From positions 154,421 through 218,420 of the forward strand of contig NZ_JAEINN010000006.1 of assembly GCF_016342405.1 (NCBI RefSeq): a stretch of DNA of 64,000 nucleotides. The letters run 5' to 3'. Position 1 is the first letter of the stretch. The number at the start of each line of letters is the position of its first letter. The stretch is from Maridesulfovibrio ferrireducens. Its GTDB lineage: Bacteria > Desulfobacterota > Desulfovibrionia > Desulfovibrionales > Desulfovibrionaceae. The notes beneath the pieces were generated by a model. That model made no database searches. It had not been told where the DNA came from and worked only from the letters and a program-made list of their open reading frames with translations. Positions 42,442 through 50,978 of this stretch are shown here, in pieces. A program made the translations under genes and the position numbers.

Positions 42442-43029
42442 ATGAAAGGATTCAAAATATTATTGGTTGCGGCCCTTTTTTGCATAGCTCTTTCAGTGGG
42501 AGCAACTGCAAAAGCTGAAAGCTCTAAAGTTTTTGTTAAGATGCAAACCAGCAAAGGAAACATTGTTCTTGAACTGGATAGAGCTAAGGCTCCAAAAAGC
42601 GTGGCGAATTTTCTCAAATATGTGAACGAAGGTCATTACGACGGCACTATCTTTCACAGAGTAATCAGCGGATTCATGATTCAGGGCGGAAACATGGACA
42701 AAAACATGAAGAGCAAGGATACTTACGCTCCTATTGAGAATGAAGCCCGCAATGGTCTTTATAACGATAAGTACACCATCGCTATGGCCCGTACAGGTAA
42801 TCCTCATTCCGCTACAGACCAGTTTTTTATCAATACTGCTGATAATGGAGCTTTGAACTTTAAGTCTACGACTCCTTCAGGCTGGGGTTATGCTGTTTTC
42901 GGAAAAGTTCTCGGCGGCAAGAAAGTGGTTGATAAAATTGAAAGAGTTGTGACGTTCCGTAAAGGCCGTTATGATGATGTCCCGGTTAAGCCTGTTATGA
43001 TTATCAAGGCTGAAGAAATTAAGCAGTAA
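42442..43029 (+). CDS. Periplasmic cyclophilin-type peptidyl-prolyl isomerase
   Basis: The 195-residue protein starts at 42442 behind GGAGGAAAATCTGGAT. A signal peptide (MKGFKILLVAALFCIALSVG, cleaved near TAKA) is followed by a cyclophilin domain: VKMQTSKGNIVLELD, NFLKYVNEGHYDGTIFHRVISGFMIQGG and SATDQFFINTADN. This is the PpiA class and it assists folding in the periplasm. The catalytic Arg is in FHRV. A frame starting at 42349 adds 31 unlikely residues before the signal. Confidence 0.93.
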   Translation: MKGFKILLVAALFCIALSVGATAKAESSKVFVKMQTSKGNIVLELDRAKAPKSVANFLKYVNEGHYDGTIFHRVISGFMIQGGNMDKNMKSKDTYAPIENEARNGLYNDKYTIAMARTGNPHSATDQFFINTADNGALNFKSTTPSGWGYAVFGKVLGGKKVVDKIERVVTFRKGRYDDVPVKPVMIIKAEEIKQ

Positions 43030-43071
43030 AGCTTTGTTGATTTGTTTCAAGACTGGACTCTAAGTCAAATG

Positions 43072-43106
43072 AAAGACCCGGCAGATATTTCTGCCGGGTC
43101 TTTTTT
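43072..43106. terminator. Terminator after the cyclophilin gene
   Basis: AAAGACCCGGCAG-ATATTT-CTGCCGGGTCTTTTTT. A-rich bases upstream allow use by the convergent YchJ-like gene too. Confidence 0.92.
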
Positions 43107-43145
43107 AATAACAATTGAGTCGTAATTATTATGCTGAGATCTTAA

Positions 43146-43628
43146 TTAAGCGCAGCACTTTTTATATTTTTTGCCGCTGCCGCATGGGCAAGGCTCATTA
43201 CGTCCGACTTTGTTTTCTTTAACAACAGGTTTCGGGGCTACCATGTCTCCATCAATGTAAAGCCAGTTGCCGTCTCTTTTTTCAAAGTGGCTTGCTTCAT
43301 GATGTTTGTGAGTAGCTCCGCCTTGTTTGAAATTCGCAATGAATTCGACTTCACCTGTAGTGTCTTCGGGCTGACCTTCTGAGGTAGAAACAATTTCAAG
43401 GCTGAGCCAAGTGGAAGATGTCGCCCACTCTTTTACCTGCTCAGGTTCATAGTCATGTTTGCTTTCCGGGGCTAGAGTATCACCGAGATAATCTACGTTA
43501 TGCACAGCAAAAGCTGTGTAACGGGAACGCATCAAAGCTTCAGCTGTAGGAGCTGGTTTAGTTCCGGTAATATATGGTTCACAGCACTCGGCGTATACAA
43601 TCCCGGAACCGCATGGACATTCACTCAT
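43146..43628 (-). CDS. YchJ-family protein with two SEC-C zinc motifs
   Basis: The 160-residue protein has SEC-C motifs at both ends: [20 protein letters not shown] at the N-terminus and [17 protein letters not shown] at the C-terminus. Between them is the YchJ core ([32 protein letters not shown]). SEC-C motifs bind zinc and often contact SecB or ribosomes. Start 43628 follows GGAGTAAAAAC; the longer frame adds eight residues. Function unknown. Confidence 0.9.
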   Translation of the reverse strand: MSECPCGSGIVYAECCEPYITGTKPAPTAEALMRSRYTAFAVHNVDYLGDTLAPESKHDYEPEQVKEWATSSTWLSLEIVSTSEGQPEDTTGEVEFIANFKQGGATHKHHEASHFEKRDGNWLYIDGDMVAPKPVVKENKVGRNEPCPCGSGKKYKKCCA

Positions 43629-43676
43629 GTTTTTACTCCAATCTTTAATCAACCCGTATAAGTTTATTTGAACGGC

Positions 43677-44036
43677 TTAGTGGTTGCCGCAGGACTCGTG
43701 ATCATCGCAAACTGTTGCTGAGTCGGTAAGGTTTCCTTCTGCCCACTGCGCTACGGCAGCTTTCAGATCTCCGCTACAACCGCGGATAACGTTTATATTG
43801 CTGGCCTGCAAGAGGTTAACAGCTCCCTGTCCCATATTTCCTGCCAGAAGGACGGTAACGCCTTTCTCTGCAAGTGTGGGGACGATGTTGGATTTACAAC
43901 CGCATCCTGGAGGAGGAGTCAGAAGCTCTTCCGCAATAATATTATTATTTTCATCCAATGTGAAAATTGTAAAGGCCTCACAATGACCAAAGTGCCCGTC
44001 AACTTGACCATCTCTGGAGGGAAGTGCAATTATCAT
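43677..44036 (-). CDS. NifX/NifB-C-terminal family cluster-carrier protein
   Basis: The 119-residue protein is a dinitrogenase Fe-Mo cofactor family domain: MIIALPSRDGQVDGHFGHCEAFTIFTLD, GVTVLLAGNMGQGAVNLLQASNINVIRGCSGD. Stand-alone members in sulfate reducers carry iron-sulfur or iron-molybdenum clusters (Orp-like). A cysteine and histidine-rich tail (CDDHESCGNH) and a GCGC motif in the middle could bind metal. No nif genes are nearby, so nitrogen fixation is not implied. It lies upstream of the YchJ-like gene on the same strand, 48 bases apart. Confidence 0.85.
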   Translation of the reverse strand: MIIALPSRDGQVDGHFGHCEAFTIFTLDENNNIIAEELLTPPPGCGCKSNIVPTLAEKGVTVLLAGNMGQGAVNLLQASNINVIRGCSGDLKAAVAQWAEGNLTDSATVCDDHESCGNH

Positions 44037-44149
44037 AGTTGTGTCTCCTGAAAAAAAAGGTAAAAATAATACAGATTCATATATTGTATCTGTATATAAT
44101 CTTTATTTGCTTAAATTAACAAATAAAACAGAACGATCCAGCCGAAGCT

Positions 44150-44566
44150 ATGATAACTATCACACAAGCATTGTCTATACCCGATAGCGAAATTATTTTT
44201 ATTGCGAGCCGCAGTTCCGGTCCGGGGGGGCAGCACGTTAATAAAACATCTTCACGCGTGACTCTAATTTTTAATTTGCAAGAGTCTGCATCCCTCAGCA
44301 ACTATCAAAAAAGGACTCTTCTCTCAAAAATAGGGAATAAGGTTAATAGTAAAGGTGAGTTGCAGATATCGTGCGAGGAACATCGCAGCCAGTTCCGCAA
44401 CAAAGAGGAAGCTCTTGAGCGTTTTAAAAATATTTTGGCGGATGGATTAAAGCCAATCAAGCAAAGGCGTAAAACCAAAGTTCCAAATTCTACGAAGCGT
44501 AAACGGATGGACAATAAAAATAAACGTGCGACAACTAAAAAGCAGCGTTCAAAGCCTGATTATTAA
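44150..44566 (+). CDS. arfB: ArfB-like peptidyl-tRNA hydrolase (release factor homologue)
   Basis: The 138-residue protein has the class I release-factor domain with GGQ in SRSSGPGGQHVNKTSSRVTL and a highly basic tail (KRKRMDNKNKRATTKKQRSK). It lacks a codon-recognition domain. This is the ArfB/YaeJ pattern: the tail enters the empty mRNA channel of stalled ribosomes and the GGQ loop releases the nascent chain. The gene is single, divergent from the NifX-like gene. Confidence 0.92.
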   Translation: MITITQALSIPDSEIIFIASRSSGPGGQHVNKTSSRVTLIFNLQESASLSNYQKRTLLSKIGNKVNSKGELQISCEEHRSQFRNKEEALERFKNILADGLKPIKQRRKTKVPNSTKRKRMDNKNKRATTKKQRSKPDY

Positions 44567-44671
44567 AAGAAAGGAATACCTCCGTTCTTCGTTAAGAATA
44601 GTTTTTTAAATAATATTTTGCGTGCTACTATGTTTTTAAACGTAATTTTGGAAATATAAATGGAGGAACAT

Positions 44672-45244
44672 ATGAAAACTGCATTAAGTTCTTTTTGTTG
44701 CTTGTTAATTTTGCTGACAGGTTCCGCTCTGCATGCACAGGAAGATGGTTTTGCTAACGATTCTGATCAGATCTTGGAAATGCTTCTCGGCCCCGCAGAC
44801 TCTGCGGGTGATATTTATGGTTTAACAGCCAATTCCGGCATGATCGGCAGGGCTAATTTGAAAATAGAATTTGATGTGAATTCCGCCAAGATTAAAAAAG
44901 AAGCCTTGCCTATTGCCAACGCTCTGGGAGCTGCAATGATTTCGCCTCGTGGGAGTTCGATGTCTGTGTTGTTGAAAGGGCATACAGATTCTGACGGGGA
45001 TAAAAAGTATAATCGTAAATTGAGTCTTAAGAGGGCCGAGGCTGTGCGGTTGTATCTTGTTGAGAAGTTCAAAATAAATCCGGCTAGGATATCAGTCAAA
45101 GGTATTGGTGAGGATGAGCCGCTTATATCCAATGACACCAAAGAAGGCAAAGCCTTTAATCGCAGAGTTGAAGTGGTAAATACTACAGGCACAAAGGGCG
45201 TTAAAGAGCCAAAACCTAAACAGGGAACGAAGGTTGAGTGGTAG
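44672..45244 (+). CDS. OmpA-family protein with signal peptide
   Basis: The 190-residue protein starts at 44672 behind GGAGGAACAT. A signal peptide (MKTALSSFCCLLILLTGSAL, cleaved after HA) leads to an OmpA C-terminal domain: RANLKIEFDVNSAKIKKEAL, SVLLKGHTDSDGDKKYNRKLSLKRAEAV, NRRVEVVN. It binds peptidoglycan. There is no beta-barrel domain, so it is a periplasmic or loosely membrane-associated protein. It ends 60 bases before the TetR gene with no clear terminator. Confidence 0.88.
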   Translation: MKTALSSFCCLLILLTGSALHAQEDGFANDSDQILEMLLGPADSAGDIYGLTANSGMIGRANLKIEFDVNSAKIKKEALPIANALGAAMISPRGSSMSVLLKGHTDSDGDKKYNRKLSLKRAEAVRLYLVEKFKINPARISVKGIGEDEPLISNDTKEGKAFNRRVEVVNTTGTKGVKEPKPKQGTKVEW

Positions 45245-45277
45245 TCCTTCAGGATTTTAATAGATGGTTGACAAGAG

Positions 45278-45297
45278 TTAATCAACCGATTAGTTGA
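45278..45297. promoter_or_regulatory. Candidate TetR operator, site 1 (autoregulation)
   Basis: TTAATCAACCGATTAGTTGA shares TAATCAACYGATT with site 2 at 45900. It overlaps a candidate promoter (TTGACA at 45268, TAGTTG at 45291) and ends just before the TetR start, so the repressor could block its own gene. Confidence 0.65.
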
Positions 45298-45302
45298 ACC
45301 GC

Positions 45303-45884
45303 ATGACTAAGAAAGAGAAAATATTTAACGCTGGCGCAAAGTTGTTCGCCGAGCGTTCGTTCAACTCTGTCGGAATCAGGGATATAGCCAGAGAGGCAGA
45401 GGTCAACAGTGCTATGATTTCTTATTACTTTGGAGGTAAAACCGGTTTGCTCAGGGAGATTTTTTCTTCCTTTGTCGATTTGGTTTTGGCTGTTGTTAAG
45501 AAGTCCATGGACGAGTCGGCAGATCATTATGAATTGTGTGATAACAATGTAAGAAGATTTATAGATAATGCCCGTAAAAACCGGGATGTTTATCTGGTCG
45601 GACTCAGAGAGCTTAATCATGACAGTCCTGATTTACAGGATTTAAGAGATACGTTGCAGGCCACAGGGTGGGAATACTTTTCAAATCATCTTTCCCGAAT
45701 GGGCTCAAGTGTTAAACATCCTGAAATAGTGCGAGATATTACTTTTACTGCGGTAATGGGGATTATTTTTTCCGATTACCTGCTTGGTGGCGGTACTTTT
45801 ATTGATAATGATGAATTGGTGGAAACTTACAAAGGTGTCATTTCCAGTATTTTAAGGTTGGGAACACCGGAACTCTGGAAATAA
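45303..45884 (+). CDS. TetR-family repressor of the RND efflux operon
   Basis: The 193-residue protein has an N-terminal TetR helix-turn-helix: KEKIFNAGAKLFAERSFNSVGIRDIAREAEVNSAMISYYFGGKTGLLREIF. A C-terminal ligand domain of the CerR/YbiH-like class with a variable sequence follows. Start 45303 is ATG; no ribosome-binding site precedes it and the candidate promoter is only a few bases upstream, so the message may be leaderless. A shared palindrome before this gene and before the efflux genes indicates that it represses both. Confidence 0.9.
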   Translation: MTKKEKIFNAGAKLFAERSFNSVGIRDIAREAEVNSAMISYYFGGKTGLLREIFSSFVDLVLAVVKKSMDESADHYELCDNNVRRFIDNARKNRDVYLVGLRELNHDSPDLQDLRDTLQATGWEYFSNHLSRMGSSVKHPEIVRDITFTAVMGIIFSDYLLGGGTFIDNDELVETYKGVISSILRLGTPELWK

Positions 45885-45899
45885 TTTTTTTTACCCACT

Positions 45900-45923
45900 A
45901 ACTAATCAACTGATTGATTAGTT
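45900..45923. promoter_or_regulatory. Candidate TetR operator, site 2 (RND operon)
   Basis: AACTAATCAA-CTGA-TTGATTAGTT is a perfect palindrome with 10-base arms. It lies 26 bases upstream of the adaptor start and shares its left half with site 1. Confidence 0.75.
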
Positions 45924-45949
45924 CTAGCCCATTCATAGAGGAAAAAACT

Positions 45950-47059
45950 ATGCATAAAATGATTATATTTACTTTGCTGGCGATGCTGATTTTATTGCCG
46001 GGGTGTAAAGAAGAAGTAAAAAAAGAACTTCCTGTCCGGCCTGTTCGGGTTTTGGAAATATCTAATAATACAAGTCCTGAACTGCGTACGTATCCTGGAA
46101 AAGTGAAAGCTGTGCGAGAAGTCGGGCTTGCGTTCAGAGTCCCGGGACAGATCGTTCATTTTAACGTGAAAGAAGGCGATTATGTGGAAAAGGGGCAGGC
46201 GATCGCCTCGCTTGACCAACGGGATTTTCAGGCTGCAGTCGCGGATTTGCAGGCCAAGCTTAACGGAGCGCGGTCTATATTGAATGAAGCTGAATTAAAC
46301 TATGAGCGGAATCGTAAACTTCTTGATTCGGATACCATTGCTCAAGCATCTTTTGATTCAGCAAAAAGCTCATTTGAAACAAGCCGGGCTAGCATGAATT
46401 CAATTATGCAGGAGCTTATGAGGGCAAATCTGACTCTTCAATATACAGTTTTAACCGCACCATTCAGCGGCACGATTGCTTATAAATCTGTTGATAATCA
46501 TGAATACATTCAGGCCAAAGAGACTATTGTCCAGCTCGAAGATCTTTCGACTCTGGATGTGGTGATTGATATTCCTGAAGCTGTGTGGGTAAGGGCATTC
46601 AGCGGTAAGACTGTTGAGAATGTAAAGGCTATAGCCCGGTTTGAATCATATCAGGAAGAAACTTTCAAGTTGCGGGTAAAAGAATTTCAGACCAAGGCCA
46701 ATCCTCAGACGCAAACCTATGAAGTTACGCTGAATATGGAAAACCCTGACGGATTTTCAATTCATCCCGGTATGACTGCTGAAGTTGTGGCCAGCATGCC
46801 CGAAGCTGATGGAGTGAAGTCTGTGGCTATTCCTATTTCAGCTGTTTTAGGCGCTCCCGGTGATAAAAAGTATGTCTGGATATTCCGTAATGGTGGTGTT
46901 CAGAGGCGTGAAATTGAAGTTGGTAGAATTTTTAAAGATATGTTTGAGGTTCATAAAGGAATCAATCCCGGTGAAGTCGTGGTCGTTTCCGGTGTAAATT
47001 ATCTATATGAAGGACAGATAGTTAAAGTTCTTAAAGGTAGAATCGGGAGCAGAGGATGA
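45950..47059 (+). CDS. RND efflux periplasmic adaptor lipoprotein
   Basis: The 369-residue protein starts at 45950 behind GAGGAAAAAACT. The lipoprotein signal ends LILLPGC. The lipoyl/hairpin layout follows: GLAFRVPGQIVHFNVKEGDYVEKGQAIASLD, a coiled-coil hairpin (about 95-165), YTVLTAPFSGTIAYKSVDNHEYI, and a beta-barrel ending GEVVVVSGVNYLYEGQIVKVL. It bridges the inner-membrane pump and an outer-membrane channel. The stop overlaps the pump start in ATGA. No TolC-like gene follows, so the channel is encoded elsewhere. Confidence 0.93.
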   Translation: MHKMIIFTLLAMLILLPGCKEEVKKELPVRPVRVLEISNNTSPELRTYPGKVKAVREVGLAFRVPGQIVHFNVKEGDYVEKGQAIASLDQRDFQAAVADLQAKLNGARSILNEAELNYERNRKLLDSDTIAQASFDSAKSSFETSRASMNSIMQELMRANLTLQYTVLTAPFSGTIAYKSVDNHEYIQAKETIVQLEDLSTLDVVIDIPEAVWVRAFSGKTVENVKAIARFESYQEETFKLRVKEFQTKANPQTQTYEVTLNMENPDGFSIHPGMTAEVVASMPEADGVKSVAIPISAVLGAPGDKKYVWIFRNGGVQRREIEVGRIFKDMFEVHKGINPGEVVVVSGVNYLYEGQIVKVLKGRIGSRG

Positions 47060-50000
47060 GTCTGGCAAGGTATACAATTGAAAAGAAGACTGTCTCAATA
47101 GTTTTGACTCTGGTTCTTTTTCTCGGCGGGATCATGGCTTTTCTAAATATGTCCAGATTGGAAGATCCTGAATTCACCATTAAACAAGCGTTGGTTATAA
47201 CTAATTATCCGGGAGCGACCCCTGCGGAAGTTGCAGATGAAGTGACGGATGTTATTGAGAGTGCTGCTCAGCAGTTAAAACAGCTCAAAGAAGTTACTTC
47301 TATTAACAATCGCGGGCAGTCCATTGTCACGGTTGAAGTTGCAGAAAAATATGACAAGAATACTCTGCCGCAGGTCTGGGACGAGTTGCGGAGAAAAGTG
47401 AATGACGCACAGGGGGCTCTTCCTCCGGGAGCCGGACCTTCCCTTGTTATTGATGACTTCAGTGATGTCTACGGGATTCTGCTTTCGGTTTCAGGAGAAG
47501 GCTATTCTCAGCAGGATCTTCAGGACTATGTCAGTTTTTTGCGTAAAGAATTGCTGCTGGTTGATAATGTGGCAAAGGTTTCCATCTGGGGAGAACGTCT
47601 GGAAACTGTTTTTGTTGAGATATCCCGTGCGAGAATGGCTCAGCTGGGTTTGTCCCTTGAATCTGTCTATAAAATGCTGTCTGAACGAAATCTGGTTGTT
47701 AAATCCGGTAATGTACGGGTCGGGAACGAGTATATTGAAATAGCTCCGACGGGCGGGATTGAGTCTGTAGAAGATCTGGGTGATTTGTTTATACGGGATG
47801 TTAAGGGAGGAAGGCTTGTTCCTCTTAAGGACGTCGCTACCATTCATCGCGGTTATCAGGATCCTCCGTCACGGGTAATGCATTTCAACGGAAAATCTGC
47901 GATTGCTCTGGGTATTTCGATGATTCCTTCAAGCAATGTGGTTGATCTCGGGAAAGCTGTAGACCTTAAGCTTGAAGAACTAAAGAGCGAAACTCCGGTT
48001 GGCATAAACATAGAAAATATTTATTTCCAGCCGAAAAGGGTTGAGGGCGCTGTAAATTCATTTGTTCTTAATCTTGGTGAAGCTGTAGTTATTGTTATCA
48101 TTGTACTTCTTTTGTTTATGGGGATGCAGAGCGGACTTCTTATCGGAGCTGTCCTACTGATAACAATTTGCGGATCATTCATTTTTATTCAGATGGCGGG
48201 GGTCGCTTTGGAGCGTATTTCGCTCGGGGCACTCATCATCGCTTTGGGGATGCTTGTAGATAACGCAATTGTTGTTATCGAAGGTATCCTGATTCGTTAT
48301 CAAAAGGGTGGCCGTAGGATTCAATCCGCTGTCGATGTAGTGGAACAGAATAAATGGCCTTTACTTGGAGCGACAGTCATAGCCGTTCTGGCTTTTGCCG
48401 GAATCGGTATGAGTCAGGATAGTGTTGGGGAATTTTGTAGATCTTTGTTCATAGTTCTGTTGATTTCTCTGATGATGAGCTGGATTACGGCGGTAACTAT
48501 TACCCCGCTGCTTTGCGAAATGTTTTTGAAACCGAAGATCAGCGAAGGTGGAGATCTTTATAAAGGTTTTATATTCTGGGCGTATAAAAAAGTATTAGAG
48601 TTTTGTCTCAGGCGCAGAGCTTTTACCCTGCTGGTTCTTGGCGGGTTGTTGGTTGCGTCCATTTACGGCTTCGGTTTCGTTAAGCAGAGTTTCTTTCCTG
48701 ATTCTACTCAGCCTCGCTTTTTTATACATTACTGGTTGCCGCAAGGCACAGATGTAAGAGCAACTCGTGATGATATTGCTGAGATTGAGCGTTTTATTAA
48801 ACAGGATAAAAGGGTTAAGAATATCACTTCTTTTATCGGAGAAGGTGCGCCTAGGTTTATTCTTACTTATGCACCTGAAAAGTCTAATTCTTCATATGGA
48901 ATGATTTTAGTCGAGGTGAAAGATTATAGTACAGTTGACGAGGTGATGACCAAGTACAAAGAAGAGGTCAACGCCTTGTATCCTGAAGCAGAAGCGAAAT
49001 TTAAGAAGTTTAAACTCGGACCGGGACGAGAAGCTTCATTCGAGGTTCGTTTCAGCGGTCCGGATACGAAAGTTCTTCGTGATCTTTCACGGGAAGCTCA
49101 GCAGGTAATGCTTAAATCCGGCAAGGCTGAATCCATAAGAGATAACTGGAGACAGGAAGTAAAAGTCCTCACTCCGGTGATCATGGAAGCTCAGGCTAAA
49201 ATCGCCGGGATTACCCGCCCTGACCTTGCAAGGGCTATGAATATGTTCTTTTCCGGGGCAAGAGCCGGAGTCTACAGAGAAGGGGATAAACTGTTACCGA
49301 TTATCATGCGTCCTCCTGAAAATGAGCGGTTGAATGTTGAGCAGATCGGTGATGTGCAGGTCTTCAGTCCTGTTGCCGGGCGTATGATTCCGGTTGAAGA
49401 GATTGTTTCAGGTTTTGCCACTGAAATGCAATACGGAATGCTTAAAACAAGAAATAGGATGTTGACGGTTACTGCTTCCTGTGAGCCTGTTTCAGGGTTG
49501 CCTTCGGTTTTATTTAATGAGTTGAGACCTCAAATTGAATCCATTAAAATACCTGCCGGATATACTATGGAATGGGGCGGAGAGTATGAGGATTCGACCG
49601 ACGCTCAAGCGAGTTTAGGCGGCTGTTTGCCTTTACCTTTTGCAATTATGATCCTTGTGACCATAATGCTTTTCAACTGCCTGCGGATTCCGCTTATTAT
49701 CTGGCTGACCGTTCCGTTGTCTATCATCGGTGTTACTGTGGGACTTCTTTTCACGGGAGAGCCTTTCGGGTTCATGGCTCTTCTCGGATTTTTGAGTCTG
49801 TCCGGTATGCTTATTAAGAATGCGGTTGTGTTGCTTGATCAGATCAATATTGAGCTTAAAGAAGGCAAGGAGCCCTACATGGCCGTTGTCGATTCGTGTG
49901 TAAGCCGTATCCGGCCTGTCGCAATGGCGGCAGTTACGACTATTCTCGGTATGCTGCCTCTTGTGACAGATGCTTTCTTCTCGGCAATGGCAGTGACTAT

Positions 50001-50091
50001 TATGTCGGGGCTTGCATTTGCAACAGTGCTTACGTTGCTCGTAGTTCCTGTGCTTTATGCTGTATTTTATAAAATAAAAAATCCTGCATAA
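47056..50091 (+). CDS. RND-family efflux pump (AcrB/HAE1-like)
   Basis: The 1011-residue protein has the RND layout: one N-terminal helix, a large periplasmic loop, helices with LGALIIALGMLVDNAIVVIEG (the proton-relay aspartate region), a second loop and a final block with SLSGMLIKNAVVLLDQI and MAAVTTILGMLPL. It is a proton-driven exporter for hydrophobic compounds. VSINNRGQSIVTVEV-like N-terminal porter elements are present. It is somewhat divergent from AcrB and closer to the shorter HAE1 group found in anaerobes. Expression is expected to be TetR-controlled. A terminator follows. Confidence 0.94.
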   Translation: MSLARYTIEKKTVSIVLTLVLFLGGIMAFLNMSRLEDPEFTIKQALVITNYPGATPAEVADEVTDVIESAAQQLKQLKEVTSINNRGQSIVTVEVAEKYDKNTLPQVWDELRRKVNDAQGALPPGAGPSLVIDDFSDVYGILLSVSGEGYSQQDLQDYVSFLRKELLLVDNVAKVSIWGERLETVFVEISRARMAQLGLSLESVYKMLSERNLVVKSGNVRVGNEYIEIAPTGGIESVEDLGDLFIRDVKGGRLVPLKDVATIHRGYQDPPSRVMHFNGKSAIALGISMIPSSNVVDLGKAVDLKLEELKSETPVGINIENIYFQPKRVEGAVNSFVLNLGEAVVIVIIVLLLFMGMQSGLLIGAVLLITICGSFIFIQMAGVALERISLGALIIALGMLVDNAIVVIEGILIRYQKGGRRIQSAVDVVEQNKWPLLGATVIAVLAFAGIGMSQDSVGEFCRSLFIVLLISLMMSWITAVTITPLLCEMFLKPKISEGGDLYKGFIFWAYKKVLEFCLRRRAFTLLVLGGLLVASIYGFGFVKQSFFPDSTQPRFFIHYWLPQGTDVRATRDDIAEIERFIKQDKRVKNITSFIGEGAPRFILTYAPEKSNSSYGMILVEVKDYSTVDEVMTKYKEEVNALYPEAEAKFKKFKLGPGREASFEVRFSGPDTKVLRDLSREAQQVMLKSGKAESIRDNWRQEVKVLTPVIMEAQAKIAGITRPDLARAMNMFFSGARAGVYREGDKLLPIIMRPPENERLNVEQIGDVQVFSPVAGRMIPVEEIVSGFATEMQYGMLKTRNRMLTVTASCEPVSGLPSVLFNELRPQIESIKIPAGYTMEWGGEYEDSTDAQASLGGCLPLPFAIMILVTIMLFNCLRIPLIIWLTVPLSIIGVTVGLLFTGEPFGFMALLGFLSLSGMLIKNAVVLLDQINIELKEGKEPYMAVVDSCVSRIRPVAMAAVTTILGMLPLVTDAFFSAMAVTIMSGLAFATVLTLLVVPVLYAVFYKIKNPA

Positions 50092-50104
50092 CTTCATTAT
50101 ATAA

Positions 50105-50140
50105 CAAAGCCTCTTGATATTTTTATATCAGGAGGCTTTG
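50105..50140. terminator. Terminator between RND and solute-binding genes
   Basis: CAAAGCCTCTTGATAT-TTTT-ATATCAGGAGGCTTTG, a long near-perfect stem shared by convergent genes; the T-run is short. Confidence 0.75.
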
Positions 50141-50167
50141 TGCTGATTGCCCTGGCAATATTAATCA

Positions 50168-50911
50168 TTAAAGTAAAGGACAGGCGAAGAGGTTCAGAGG
50201 TAGCGGGTGATCTTTCATATATTTTTCAACATGTTTATTGAATTGACTCAGAAAATCCGGGTTTTCATTTATGAAATTTTTAGAAAAATAAACACCTAGA
50301 GGCTTGCTTAAAAGAGTTATAATTTTTAAGCGGTTATGAATATTATGTTTTAAGATTTTATCAGTCATAACCATATCGTTTGCAAGCATGGCATCAAAGC
50401 GTTTAAGCAAAAGCATGTTAAGCAAATGTTCTGTGGTGGGTGGGGATGATGTGGCATTGTAGTTGTTCGCTTTAAGCCATTTGAGCATATTTGATCCTCG
50501 AAAACTGGCTACTGTAGCTCTTTTTTTGAAGTGTTCAGAAGCTGGGTCCAGTGGATTTTCCTGAAGCATATACCAGTTCCATCTTTGTTCAGCTATAATA
50601 GCGGACTGCACTCCATATTGGTCACGGTCTTCACTCTTAGAGGCTGCGAAAAAACCGTCAACTTTCCCATCCTTGGCTAAACGCTGCGCCCTGATCCACG
50701 GAACTACAACAATATTCAGTTTGATATTCATTTTGTTGAATGCATACTTGACCACTCTTACAGCGCACCCATCAAATATCCCGTTTTCATCGTAGCAACC
50801 ATAGGGACACAGGTTGTGTGTCGCCAGAGTTATTTTAGCAGGCTGAGCTGTAGCCGTGCAGGTTGAACTAAAGATCAGAATTATGATTATCAAAAAAGTT
50901 GAAGTTTTCAT
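50168..50911 (-). CDS. Periplasmic family-3-like solute-binding protein
   Basis: The 247-residue protein has a signal peptide (MKTSTFLIIIILIFSSTCTA, cleaved near TAQ) and a PBPb-type domain: KITLATHNLCPYGCYDENGIFDGCAVRVVKYAFNKM, PWIRAQRLAKDGKVDGFFAAS, MLANDMVMTDKIL. The arginine of WIRAQR fits amino-acid ligand contacts but the extra cysteines (CPYGC and GCAV) are unusual. There is no permease next to it. It follows fmdE by 67 bases holding an inverted repeat and may be a signalling or sensing protein. Confidence 0.8.
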   Translation of the reverse strand: MKTSTFLIIIILIFSSTCTATAQPAKITLATHNLCPYGCYDENGIFDGCAVRVVKYAFNKMNIKLNIVVVPWIRAQRLAKDGKVDGFFAASKSEDRDQYGVQSAIIAEQRWNWYMLQENPLDPASEHFKKRATVASFRGSNMLKWLKANNYNATSSPPTTEHLLNMLLLKRFDAMLANDMVMTDKILKHNIHNRLKIITLLSKPLGVYFSKNFINENPDFLSQFNKHVEKYMKDHPLPLNLFACPLL

Positions 50912-50918
50912 AAAGGCT

Positions 50919-50965
50919 CCTCATTAGAGATATACTATATTATATGCGCTATCTCTATTATGAGG
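50919..50965 (-). promoter_or_regulatory. Large inverted repeat between fmdE-like and solute-binding genes
   Basis: CCTCATTAGAGATA (plus strand) pairs with TATCTCTATTATGAGG with a two-base bulge, around an AT-rich centre. It lies immediately 5' of AGGAG of the solute-binding gene, so as RNA it could hide the ribosome-binding site, or as DNA it could be an operator. Confidence 0.5.
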
Positions 50966-50978
50966 GTCAAGTGATAGA

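Noticed and set aside
43677..44036. NifX-like gene as evidence of nitrogen fixation
   Set aside because: The domain is common as a stand-alone protein in sulfate reducers and no other nif gene is present.
49633..50097. 154-codon minus-strand frame rich in His, Arg and Lys
   Set aside because: Antisense to the last helices of the RND pump; composition is an artefact of the opposite strand.
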